NCBI RefSeq assembly: GCF_003057885.1
Contig: NZ_QAGK01000014.1
Coordinates: forward strand, 1 to 64,000
Length of the DNA stretch: 64,000 bases
Direction: 5' to 3'
Source: Oceaniglobus ichthyenteri
GTDB lineage: Bacteria > Pseudomonadota > Alphaproteobacteria > Rhodobacterales > Rhodobacteraceae
A program made the position numbers and the translations under genes. Shown here in pieces: positions 25,801-34,000 of the stretch. Numbering within the stretch: position 1 is the first letter of the stretch; every line of letters begins with the position of its first letter. The notes below the pieces were generated by a model, which did not search any database, was not told the origin of the DNA, and worked only from the letters and a program-made list of their open reading frames with translations.

Positions 25801-26272
25801 GTTGCGCCCGGTGTTTCTGACCACCGCCACCACGGTGTTGGGTCTTATGCCGCTGCTTTACGAATCGTCGTCACAGGCGCAATTTCTGAAACCCACGGTG
25901 ATCACTCTGGTTTATGGATTGGGGTTTGGCATGGTGCTGGTATTGCTGGTCGTGCCCGCGCTTTTGGCGATGCAACAGGATCTGGGCAAACAATTTGCCG
26001 CCATGCGCCGCGCCTTTGGGTTTCGCCGCGGCGCGCGGGGCGTCGGCATGGGCGTGGCGCTGGTGGCCATGGCCAGTGTGGTGTGGTTCGCGCTAACGCT
26101 GGGCGCGGTGATTGTGACCGGCGCCTATGCCGCCCCGATTGCCGGGCTGATTCCGGGGGGGGCGGATTTGGGCATGGCATTTGGCGTATTTATCGGAGGT
26201 GTTGGCGCGCTTGCGCTTGGCGGATATGTGGTGGGCGGGGTGGTGTACGGCCTGCGCCGCGCCGTATCCTAA
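22883..26272 (+). CDS. RND family efflux transporter, permease
   Basis: 1129-residue AcrB/HAE1-type proton-driven pump with two homologous halves, each with a large periplasmic loop. The proton-relay pair is D401-D402 in LGIVVDDAIVVGEH; the matching second-half segment is GMTGIIINDSIVLV. It is about 80 residues longer than AcrB, because an extra C-terminal hydrophobic pair (about 1055-1120) follows the last family helix. No TolC-like gene is nearby, so it must recruit a channel encoded elsewhere. The substrate cannot be told. Its 3' end overlaps the convergent DsbD-like gene by four bases. Confidence 0.93.
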   Translation: MASRQFPIAGGVLAYFAQHRTAANLLLVVMLALGLAAAPKMRAQFFPDVVIDNVSVSVAWDGAGAEDVDNAIVQVLETTLLAVEGVEGSSASSSQGRARISLDFEPGWDMSRAAEDVQAAVDTVYTLPDDADDPVVRRGAWRDRVTDVVISGPVGVDQLGRFADEFSARLFQAGVTRVTLRGVAAPQTIVEVESISLIRNDVTMRDLADAIAKGAATQPAGDVAGGARVRTGIEKRSADQIADIVLRSNPDGSKLRIGDVATIRIEGIDRERAYFVGENSAISIRVDRTDKGDAIDIQARVEEVAAEMQPGLPQGVKVELIRTRAEAITGRLNILLENGLMGMGLVVLLLFLFLNARTAFWVAAGIPVAMTAAIALMYAAGLTLNMISLFALIITLGIVVDDAIVVGEHADFRVRRLGETPVQGAVNAAQRMFPAVFSATLTTIIAFFGLVAVGGRFGDLISDIPFTVIAVLIASLVECFLILPNHMAHAMAHSAKQHWYDWPSRTVNIGFSWFRDRVFRKLMAGVIWARYPVLAGVILVLMSQVAVFVRGDVSWRFFSSPEQSSISGNFAMAPGATRADTLEMMRILQTAVDDLGQKYQDEFGLNPVEFAMAEIGGTTGRGLSGQDTKDADLLGSIAIELIDADLRPYSSFRFVGELQDAVPGHPLLETLSFRRWGSGPGGDALSVQIFGASAETLKAAAENLKTTMAQFGEVSALEDTLSYDKDELILELTPQGQALGVSIDTLGRILRDRLNGIEAASYPDGPRSAKIRVELPVSELTADFLDRTLIRTGAGDYVSLADIVTVDRRSGFSTVRRENGLRLVAVSGDISEDDPARATEIMAQLKDSILPTLEEDFAVTTRLSGLAEQENEFLTDAALGFILCLLGIFLCLAWIFSSWTRPIVVMAIIPFGLVGTIYGHHLWDVALSMFTVVGLIGMTGIIINDSIVLVTTVDEYAAERGLIPAIIDGASDRLRPVFLTTATTVLGLMPLLYESSSQAQFLKPTVITLVYGLGFGMVLVLLVVPALLAMQQDLGKQFAAMRRAFGFRRGARGVGMGVALVAMASVVWFALTLGAVIVTGAYAAPIAGLIPGGADLGMAFGVFIGGVGALALGGYVVGGVVYGLRRAVS

Positions 26273-27075
26273 TCGCAACCGCGAATATCGACCGCCCCGC
26301 GTTGCCCCAGCACGGTAAGCCGCAGGCGCGACCGGTCCAGCGCCAAAGACGTGCCGCGATCAGGCACAATGTCGGCGCGCACTGTCAGGGTGTTGCCCTG
26401 GCGCGTGGTTTCGGCCTGTGACACCCAGACCGGCGCGCCGGGCAGTTCGATCACGCCAAATTCATCACCGCCAAGGGCGGGCATTTGCAGGGTTGCCGTA
26501 ATCGCGACCCCGCGCCGGGCCGGGGCGATGGCGCATGTCACCTGCCCCACCCCGGCGGTGCGCCGGGTCATGGGCCGGTCATCGAGCGCGGCGCGAATGC
26601 GCGCGTCCTTGTGCCCGTTTGCGGCGGGCAAATCGGCCGCGATCTGTACCGTGATCGGCACACAGATATCCTGACACACCCCCATGTTGATTTCACCCGC
26701 CATGCGGATCGGCGCACCGGCATCGCGCGGGGTGATTTCAACCGGCAATATCACCTGATCGTGATAGCCCACCGATGTCATGCCGTTTTGATAAAACACA
26801 TCCGGCGTGGGCCAATGCAGCGCAACCGCCCCCATATTCCCCGATCCGTGCCAATCAAATTGCGCCGGAATGCCCGCATCACCCGGCGCGCGCCAATAGG
26901 TTTTCCAACCCGGCGCAAGGGTGACGCGGATTGCCGCCATATGGGTGCCTTGGGCGGTGCGCCAGCCGGGCAGAATATCGACCGTGGCCATATCACCCGG
27001 GCCCAACGCGGCAACCGGCGCAGCCAGGGCGCAGACGAATGAAACGCAAAGCGCGATTGGGGCATGTTTGATCAT
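26269..27075 (-). CDS. Secreted DsbD N-terminal-domain-like protein
   Basis: 268 residues. A signal peptide (MIKHAPIALCVSFVCALAAPVAA) precedes a domain like the N-terminal periplasmic domain of DsbD/ScsB: LAPGWKTYWRAPGDAGIPAQFDWHGSGN, then VGYHDQVILPVEI, then MGVCQDICVPI with a C-x3-C pair. There is no membrane core or thioredoxin domain, so it is a stand-alone version. A likely role is passing electrons in the periplasm, for example to a copper- or thiol-handling partner. Convergent with the RND pump; divergent from yqgE. Confidence 0.83.
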   Translation of the reverse strand: MIKHAPIALCVSFVCALAAPVAALGPGDMATVDILPGWRTAQGTHMAAIRVTLAPGWKTYWRAPGDAGIPAQFDWHGSGNMGAVALHWPTPDVFYQNGMTSVGYHDQVILPVEITPRDAGAPIRMAGEINMGVCQDICVPITVQIAADLPAANGHKDARIRAALDDRPMTRRTAGVGQVTCAIAPARRGVAITATLQMPALGGDEFGVIELPGAPVWVSQAETTRQGNTLTVRADIVPDRGTSLALDRSRLRLTVLGQRGAVDIRGCD

Positions 27076-27186
27076 GGCGTGACCCTACTCATGGCGCGCG
27101 CGATTGGAAATCACAAAGCAGCGATTGCGCCCTGCACGGTGTCGCGCCCCTTGCACATTACCCGTGGCTTTGTCAGAGGTTGCTGT

Positions 27187-27762
27187 ATGGAGCAGGAACA
27201 CACCTCAGAAGATTTGGCAGGAAAGCTGTTGATCGCGATGCCGGGCATGGGCGACCCCCGGTTTGAACGCAGTGTGATTTACATCTGCGAACATGATGAC
27301 GACAACACCATGGGTCTGATCATCAACAAACCTTTGCCAGACCTGAAATTCATCTCCCTGCTTGAGCAGTTGGAGATTGAAACCGGCCCTGCCACCCGCG
27401 CCATGCCGGTGCATTTTGGTGGTCCGGTGGAAAATGGCCGGGGGTTTGTTTTACATTCCGATGATTATCGCGCCGAGGAAGGCACGTTGGATGTGGGCGA
27501 TGATTTCGCCATGACCGCAACGCGCGATGTTCTCAGCGATCTGGCCGCAGGCAACGGCCCCGCGCGCGCCATTCTGACGCTGGGCTATTCCGGATGGGGA
27601 CCGGGACAATTGATGTCCGAGATTTTGGAAAACGGCTGGCTGACCTGTCACGCCGATCCTGATGTGGTCTTTGCCAAGTCCGATGAAACCAAATGGGCGG
27701 CCGCGCTGGGCCTGTTGGGCATTGATCCGCTGACCCTGTCTGCGGCGGCCGGGCGCGCCTGA
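27187..27762 (+). CDS. yqgE: YqgE/AlgH family protein
   Basis: 191-residue DUF179 protein. Family segments are GKLLIAMPGMGDPRFERSVIYICEHDDDNTMGLIINKPL, FGGPVENGRGFVLHS, and LGYSGWGPGQLMSEILENGWL. The biochemical role is unsettled. ATG 27187 is chosen because homology begins at the next few residues; an earlier frame start at 27064 lies inside the divergent gene's leader. An MscS gene follows 43 bases after the stop. Confidence 0.93.
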   Translation: MEQEHTSEDLAGKLLIAMPGMGDPRFERSVIYICEHDDDNTMGLIINKPLPDLKFISLLEQLEIETGPATRAMPVHFGGPVENGRGFVLHSDDYRAEEGTLDVGDDFAMTATRDVLSDLAAGNGPARAILTLGYSGWGPGQLMSEILENGWLTCHADPDVVFAKSDETKWAAALGLLGIDPLTLSAAAGRA

Positions 27763-27805
27763 CCCCTTGTGACAAACCGGGGCGCGTGCCACTCTGCACG
27801 TTAGC

Positions 27806-29128
27806 ATGAAAACCGCATTTTCCGACCTGTTCGCGCAAATCACCATTCTGTGGCAACAGGTGTTGGCACAGATGATGAATTTGACGCTGCCCTCAAGGCT
27901 GTATCAGATCGCCATCATCATCGGATGCATTGCCCTGTCATGGGTTTTGGGCCGCATCACCGCCGAGCGTATGCGCGAATGGATGCGCACCCTGGAGGGC
28001 TGGCCCAAATGGCGATTGCGGGCGCTTTTGGTGATCAACCGGCGGCTGCGGCTGATTTATTTCGTCGCGCTGATCTGGACCGCAACCGTCGTGATGCGGT
28101 GGGTTCATATTTTTCCGTCGCGGTCTTTTTTGCTGGCTCTTGCGGCCAGCATCGCGACTGCGTGGTTGTTGGTGGTGTTCATCACCCGACTGGTGCGCAA
28201 TCCGTTGTTGCGCAGCGTGGTGCGTTGGGGCCTTTGGATCTACGTCACGTTGTATTTTCTGGATCTGGTTGATCCGTTTACCGATTTTCTGGATGGTGTC
28301 GCCTTTCGGGTGGGCGAATTGCGCCTGTCATTGCTAACGCTGATCAATGCGTTGGTGGTGGTTGCGGTGCTGTTTACCGTGGCGCGCATCGTCACCCAAA
28401 CCAGCGCCACCCGTATCCGGCGCAACCCCGACATCAGCCCGTCAATGCAGGTGTTGGCCGTCAAGGCGATGCAACTGGCATTTTACGGTGCGGCAATCTT
28501 TGTGGGGCTGAAATCGGTTGGCGTCGATCTGACGGGCCTGGCGGTTTTGTCAGGCGCGATCGGTGTTGGCCTTGGCTTTGGTTTGCAAAAGGTGGTCAGT
28601 AACCTGGTGTCTGGCATCATCATTTTGCTGGATAAATCGATCAAGCCGGGCGATGTGATTTCGATTGGCGAAACCTTTGGCTGGATCAATGCTTTGGGCG
28701 CGCGATATGTCGCGATCACCACGCGCGATGGGCGCGAATATCTGATTCCAAACGAAGATCTGATCACTGGCCAGGTGGTGAATTGGTCCCATTCCAATGA
28801 TTTTGTGCGGCTGGATATTCATTTTGGCACCAGTTACGCGGATGATCCGCACAAGGTGCGCGAGGTCGCGATCAAGGCCGCGTCCGAAGTGCCGCGCGTA
28901 TTGTCCGATAAAACCCCGGTGTGTCACATCGTGGGGTTTGGCGACAGTTCAGTGGATTACATCCTGCGTTTCTGGATCACCGACCCCACCGGCGGGCTGA
29001 CCAATATTCGCGGCAATGTGTATCTGGCGCTGTGGGATGCCTTCAAGGCAAATGACATTTCAATCCCGTTCCCACAGCGCGAAATCCGGGTTCTGAAAGA
29101 CGCCGGGGCGGACACCGCCGCCCCCTGA
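27806..29128 (+). CDS. MscS-type mechanosensitive channel
   Basis: 440 residues with about five hydrophobic segments, then the pore helix and soluble vestibule of MscS: LAVLSGAIGVGLGFGLQKVVSNLVSGIIILLDKSIKPGDVISIGETFGW (about 248-296), followed by YLIPNEDLITGQVVNWS. It releases solutes on membrane tension during osmotic downshock. It has more N-terminal helices than E. coli MscS and a normal C-terminal cap region. No partner gene. ATG 27806 sits 43 bases after yqgE. Confidence 0.94.
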   Translation: MKTAFSDLFAQITILWQQVLAQMMNLTLPSRLYQIAIIIGCIALSWVLGRITAERMREWMRTLEGWPKWRLRALLVINRRLRLIYFVALIWTATVVMRWVHIFPSRSFLLALAASIATAWLLVVFITRLVRNPLLRSVVRWGLWIYVTLYFLDLVDPFTDFLDGVAFRVGELRLSLLTLINALVVVAVLFTVARIVTQTSATRIRRNPDISPSMQVLAVKAMQLAFYGAAIFVGLKSVGVDLTGLAVLSGAIGVGLGFGLQKVVSNLVSGIIILLDKSIKPGDVISIGETFGWINALGARYVAITTRDGREYLIPNEDLITGQVVNWSHSNDFVRLDIHFGTSYADDPHKVREVAIKAASEVPRVLSDKTPVCHIVGFGDSSVDYILRFWITDPTGGLTNIRGNVYLALWDAFKANDISIPFPQREIRVLKDAGADTAAP

Positions 29129-29140
29129 TTGGCATTGCAG

Positions 29141-29165
29141 GGAACCGCGCCTGTGCCAGGGGGTT
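29141..29165 (+). promoter_or_regulatory. Possible EcfG-type promoter upstream of tamA
   Basis: GGAAC (29141-29145), a 16-base spacer, then GGTT (29162-29165), 82 bases before the tamA ATG. The same -35/-10 words occur at the phyR promoter here. Around four chance matches to the loose pattern are expected in the window, so this one is tentative. Confidence 0.35.
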
Positions 29166-29247
29166 ATCGTATTAGTGATCGCAAACCGCTGTACTTTGTG
29201 GTGTTGCTCTGTAGAATCACAGAAAAATATGACGGCGGTACACAGGT

Positions 29248-31035
29248 ATGATCTCCCCTTCGGGTCTGCGCATTGGCGCAATTTTCGCGACGTGCATGTT
29301 CGGCACGTCGGTTTTTGCGTTTGATGCGCTGAAATTCAATGCCCCCGGTGCGGATGAGGCGTTAACCAAGGATTTATGGGCTGCCTCTTTGTTGGTGGCC
29401 GCCAAATCCGAAGGCACAACCGATCCGCAGGAATTGCTGGCGGCGGCGCGGGCCGATTACGGGCGTCTTGTCGGGGCGCTTTATGCCGAGGGGCGGTTTG
29501 GCGGCATCATCAACATTCTGGTGAATGGGCGCGAGGCGGCGGGAATTCCGCCCCTCAATCCGCCCTCGAAAATCGATTCGATCAGTGTGACAATACAGCC
29601 GGGGCCGCAGTACCGGTTTTCGGAAACCTCGGTGCGCCCGGTGGCACCTGACACCGAGTTTCCAAAGGATTTCACTGTCGGACAGCCCGCGCGCACCCCG
29701 TTGATTCGCGATGGTGTGGCCGCGGCTGTTGTGGGTTGGCGCGAGGTCGGGCGCGCCAAGGCGGCCGTTTCGGGCCAACAGGTGACGGCAGACCACGATG
29801 CAGATCAGGTGCGCGTGCGCGTGGCGATTGCGCCGGGGCCGGTTGTGACCTTTGGCAACCTGTTGTTGCAGGGCGGCGACCGGGTGCGCCCCGAACGATT
29901 GCGCAAGATTGCCGGATTGCCGACCGGCGAAACCTATTCCCCTGCCGCATTGGAAACCGCCGCCAAACGGCTGCGCCGCACCGGGGTGTTCAAATCCGTA
30001 TCCCTGACCGAGGCCGAAAATCTGGGCCCGGGCGATACAATGGATATCACCGCCATCCTGAACGAGGAAAAGCCCCGCCGCCTTGGCTTTGGCGCCGAAA
30101 TCTCGACCACGGACGGCGCAAAGCTGACGGGATTCTGGCTGCATCGCAATTTGCTGGGCGGGGCCGAGCGGCTGCGCCTTGAAGGGGAAATCGGCGGGCT
30201 GGGCGGTGGCACCGGCGGTGAAGATTACAAATTTGCGGCAACCTATGGTCGCCCCGCCACCCCGGACGCCGATACCGATCTTTTTGTCATCGCCGAGATC
30301 GAACAGTTGAACGAACCGACCTATAACACGAAAACCGGGCGTCTGGGGTTTGGGTTCATGCGTTACGTCAACGATGATCTGACCCTTGAGGCGGGGTTGG
30401 GATATGTGTTTTCAAAAGACACCGACGCCACCGGCACCACCGAATATCAACATCTGACCGTTCCGTTGGGGGCCACCTATGACACCCGCGACAATGTTCT
30501 GGATGCCACCAAGGGCGTGTATGCCGATGTGGATGTGATGCCGTTTCTGGGCCTGTCGGGCACGGAAAGCGGCGCGCGCCTGGCCTTTGATGCGCGGACC
30601 TATCGCGGCTTTGGGGCCGAAGACAAGGTCGTGCTGGCCGGACGGATTCAGGGGGGCAGCGTGATTGGCGCATCCCTGGCGGGGGTGCCAAACGATTACC
30701 GGTTTTATTCCGGCGGGGGGGGTACCGTGCGCGGGCAAGAATATCAGTCATTGGGCGTCACCGTGAATGGCAACCTGACCGGCGGGCGGTCGTTCCTTGG
30801 GCTGTCTGGCGAAGTGCGGGCCAAAGTGCGTGAAAGTATCGGTGTGGTCGCCTTTGCCGATTTCGGTCTGATAAGCGCCGATAGTTTCGGCAGCGATGGC
30901 GAAACCCACGGCGGGGCCGGATTGGGCCTGCGGTATCTGACCCCGATCGGGCCGATCCGTCTGGATGTGGCCGCCCCGATTGGCGGAACCAGCAAAGGCG
31001 CGCAACTTTACGTCGGCATCGGGCAGGCGTTTTGA
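29248..31035 (+). CDS. tamA: Outer-membrane translocation/assembly module protein TamA
   Basis: 595-residue Omp85-family protein. A signal peptide (to about residue 24, TSVFA), three POTRA-like domains (about 80-270; ISVTIQPGPQYRFSE, VTFGNLLLQGGDRV), and a 16-strand beta-barrel with the diagnostic VRGQEYQS loop and a C-terminal phenylalanine (GIGQAF). It sits in the outer membrane and works with TamB, encoded directly after with its ATG overlapping this stop (TGATG). The pair is thought to move phospholipids or assemble outer-membrane proteins. Confidence 0.93.
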   Translation: MISPSGLRIGAIFATCMFGTSVFAFDALKFNAPGADEALTKDLWAASLLVAAKSEGTTDPQELLAAARADYGRLVGALYAEGRFGGIINILVNGREAAGIPPLNPPSKIDSISVTIQPGPQYRFSETSVRPVAPDTEFPKDFTVGQPARTPLIRDGVAAAVVGWREVGRAKAAVSGQQVTADHDADQVRVRVAIAPGPVVTFGNLLLQGGDRVRPERLRKIAGLPTGETYSPAALETAAKRLRRTGVFKSVSLTEAENLGPGDTMDITAILNEEKPRRLGFGAEISTTDGAKLTGFWLHRNLLGGAERLRLEGEIGGLGGGTGGEDYKFAATYGRPATPDADTDLFVIAEIEQLNEPTYNTKTGRLGFGFMRYVNDDLTLEAGLGYVFSKDTDATGTTEYQHLTVPLGATYDTRDNVLDATKGVYADVDVMPFLGLSGTESGARLAFDARTYRGFGAEDKVVLAGRIQGGSVIGASLAGVPNDYRFYSGGGGTVRGQEYQSLGVTVNGNLTGGRSFLGLSGEVRAKVRESIGVVAFADFGLISADSFGSDGETHGGAGLGLRYLTPIGPIRLDVAAPIGGTSKGAQLYVGIGQAF

Positions 31036-34000
31036 TGCGGTATCTGGCCCCCACACTTGTATCGCTGTCTTTGTTGGCCACCCCGGTTATCGCCCAGGAC
31101 GATGACGGCGGCGGATTTCTGGAACGCCTGATCGAAGACAACCTGTCTGGCGCCGGGCGCGAGGTGAACATTCGTGGATTCGCCGGCGCGCTGAGTTCCA
31201 AGGCGCGGTTGGACGAGTTGACCATAGCCGATGAAAACGGCATCTGGCTGACCTTGCGCGATGTCGAACTGGATTGGACACGTTCGGCCCTGTTGTTGGG
31301 CCGCCTTGAAGTGACCGAACTGACCGCCGAAGAAATCATCATTCCGCGCCTGCCCGGCTCTGACCCCGAGGCCCCCACCCCCGAGGCAAAGCCATTTTCC
31401 CTGCCTGATTTGCCCGTTTCGGTGCAGATTGAACAGATCGCGGCGCAGCGTGTCGATCTGGGGGCGGCGCTTTTCGGGGCGGCGGCGGTTGTATCGTTGA
31501 ATGGCTCGGTATCCTTGGCCAATGGCGAAGGTGCGGCCGACATATCGGTTGACCGGATCGATGGCGAAACCGGCGCCCTGACCCTGCAGGCGGCCTATGC
31601 CAATGCGTCAGAAGACCTGTCGATAAAGTTGAACCTGACCGAGGCCGAAAACGGCATCACCGCCACGCTGTTGGATCTGCCGGGCCGGCCATCGGTGCAT
31701 CTGGATGTGGATGGCACCGGCCCGTTGTCGGATTTCACCGCCGCCATCGAGTTGGACACAGACGGCGAACGCCGCCTGACCGGCACGGTCGAGCTGACCG
31801 CCCAAGGCGAAGGCGACGCGCAAACCCGCGGCTTTCATGCCGAAATCGGTGGCGATATCGCCCCCGTTTTCGCACCGCAATACCGCCCGTTTTTCGGGCC
31901 GGACATCCGGCTGATCGCGTCGGGGGCCACCCGGCCCCAGGGCGGATTTGCATTGGCTCAACTGGACCTGACCGCGCAGGCACTGCGCCTGACCGGGCAG
32001 GTGACGATTGGGGCAAACGGATTGCCTGAACTGATCGATATCACCGGAGAAATCAGCGATGCGTCGGGCCAGCCGGTGCTGTTGCCTGTGGGCGAGGATG
32101 CCAGGGTGGATCGCGTTGGAGTGTCGGTACAATTTGATGCCGACAAAGGCGAGGACTGGACCGCCAAGGTGACGTTGGACGGGGTGCAAAACCCCGGTTT
32201 GAATGCTCAGCAGGTCGTGCTTGATGGTTCTGGCGTGATTGCCGATGATGGCGCGGGCGCCAAGACGGTCACCGCAGACCTTGATTTCACTGCCTCGGGA
32301 TTGTCGGCGCAGGATGCCGCGATTGCCCAAGCATTGGGCGACCGGGCAACCGGCGCGGCAACCCTGCGCTGGAGCAGCGGCGCGCCGATTGTGCTGGACA
32401 CATTGCAACTGAACGGCAACGCCTTTGCCTTGGATGGCAGTGGTCAGGTGGCGTTTGCCGATGGCACCACCGCCACCCTTGATGCGACCCTTGAGGCGGC
32501 GGATCTGGCGGCGTTTTCGGGGCTGGCCGGGCGCAATCTGGGCGGGGCTGCCAAGGTCGCACTTGGCCTGAAAACCGCGCCGCTGGACGGGGCATTCGAT
32601 GTGGAGCTGACCGGAACAACAACCGATCTGACCATTGATCAGGAACAGGCCGATGCCCTGTTGGCGGGGGAAACCAACCTGACCCTGCGCGCGGATCGCG
32701 ATGAAACCGGCACTCGGCTCAGCACGCTGACCCTGAAAAACCCGGCACTTGATCTTGCCGCGTCTGGCGATCTGACCTCGACCCTCAGCAATCTGCGGGC
32801 CGATATCCGGCTGGCCGATGCCGCCGTGTTGGATGCCAAGCTGAGCGGCGCGGTTGATCTGACCGCGTCGGCGCAAAAGGATGGCGAAACCTGGACCTAT
32901 GATGTCAACGGTGCGGGGGTTGGCGCATCAATCGCCAGTACTGGCACCGTGACCGGTCTGGATGAACCCAGCCTGCGGATCACCACCGAAACCGATGCAG
33001 AAATCGCCGATCTTTCGGTATTTTCAAACATCACGGGTCGTGATTTGGGCGGTAGCGTCGCCTTGCGGCTTGCGGGCTTTACGCTCGCCGATCTCAGTCA
33101 GGCCGATATGTCGGTCACCGGCGAAACGCGCGGCGTGAAAACCGGTGAGGCGCGGTTTGATGATCTGTTGGTGGGGCGCACCGATCTGGCGGCGCAGATA
33201 CAGCGCAACGGCGAAACCGTGACCATTCAACAGTTCAGCCTGAACGGCACCGGCGCCGGATTGCGCGCCGAAGGGGCCGGGCAGATCGAAGAATTGACCA
33301 GTGACGCGCCTTTGATCAGCGGCATGATCGAAGCATCAATCAACAGTCTTTCGCGGTTTTCGGCCTTGGCCGGGCGACAATTGGCGGGGGCGGTTGACGC
33401 CACCGTTACCGGCTCAGGGCGGCTGGACGGATCAGAACTGGACGCCGATCTGTCGCTTGACGGGCGGTCGGTTTTGACCGGAATGGCGGATATCGACCCG
33501 CTGCTGGCGGGCCTGTTTACCGTGAACGGCACCGTGTCGCGCATCGGTGAAACCGCGCGTATCGACGCGCTGAGCCTGACAGCGCAATCCATGGGCCTGA
33601 CCCTGACGGGCAGTGCCTCGGCCGAAGATATCACCAGTGACGCGCCCTTGGTAACCATTGATGCGGCGGTTGTGGCCGACACGCTGGCGCCGCTGTCGGG
33701 CCTTGCCGGGCGCGATATGGGCGGTGCGGTGGATCTGACGGTAAAAGGCACGGCGCGCGCCGATCTGACCGTGATTGATATGGCGGTAAATGGAAAAACC
33801 CGCAATCTGGCGGTGGGGCAGGACAATGCCAACCGTCTGTTGCGCGGTGTGACCGATCTGGCGCTGGATATCACGCGCGATGGCGATGTGATCAGCCTGC
33901 CAAGCCTCAGCATCACGAATGATCAGATCACGCTGAGGGCTGATGGCCAATATGGCAAAGGCGAAAGTGCGGTAAAGGCCGATGTGACCATTGCCGATCT

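Noticed and set aside
31032-31034. TTG start codon for tamB
   Set aside because: The adjacent ATG at 31035 gives the same protein less one residue and the usual stop-start overlap.
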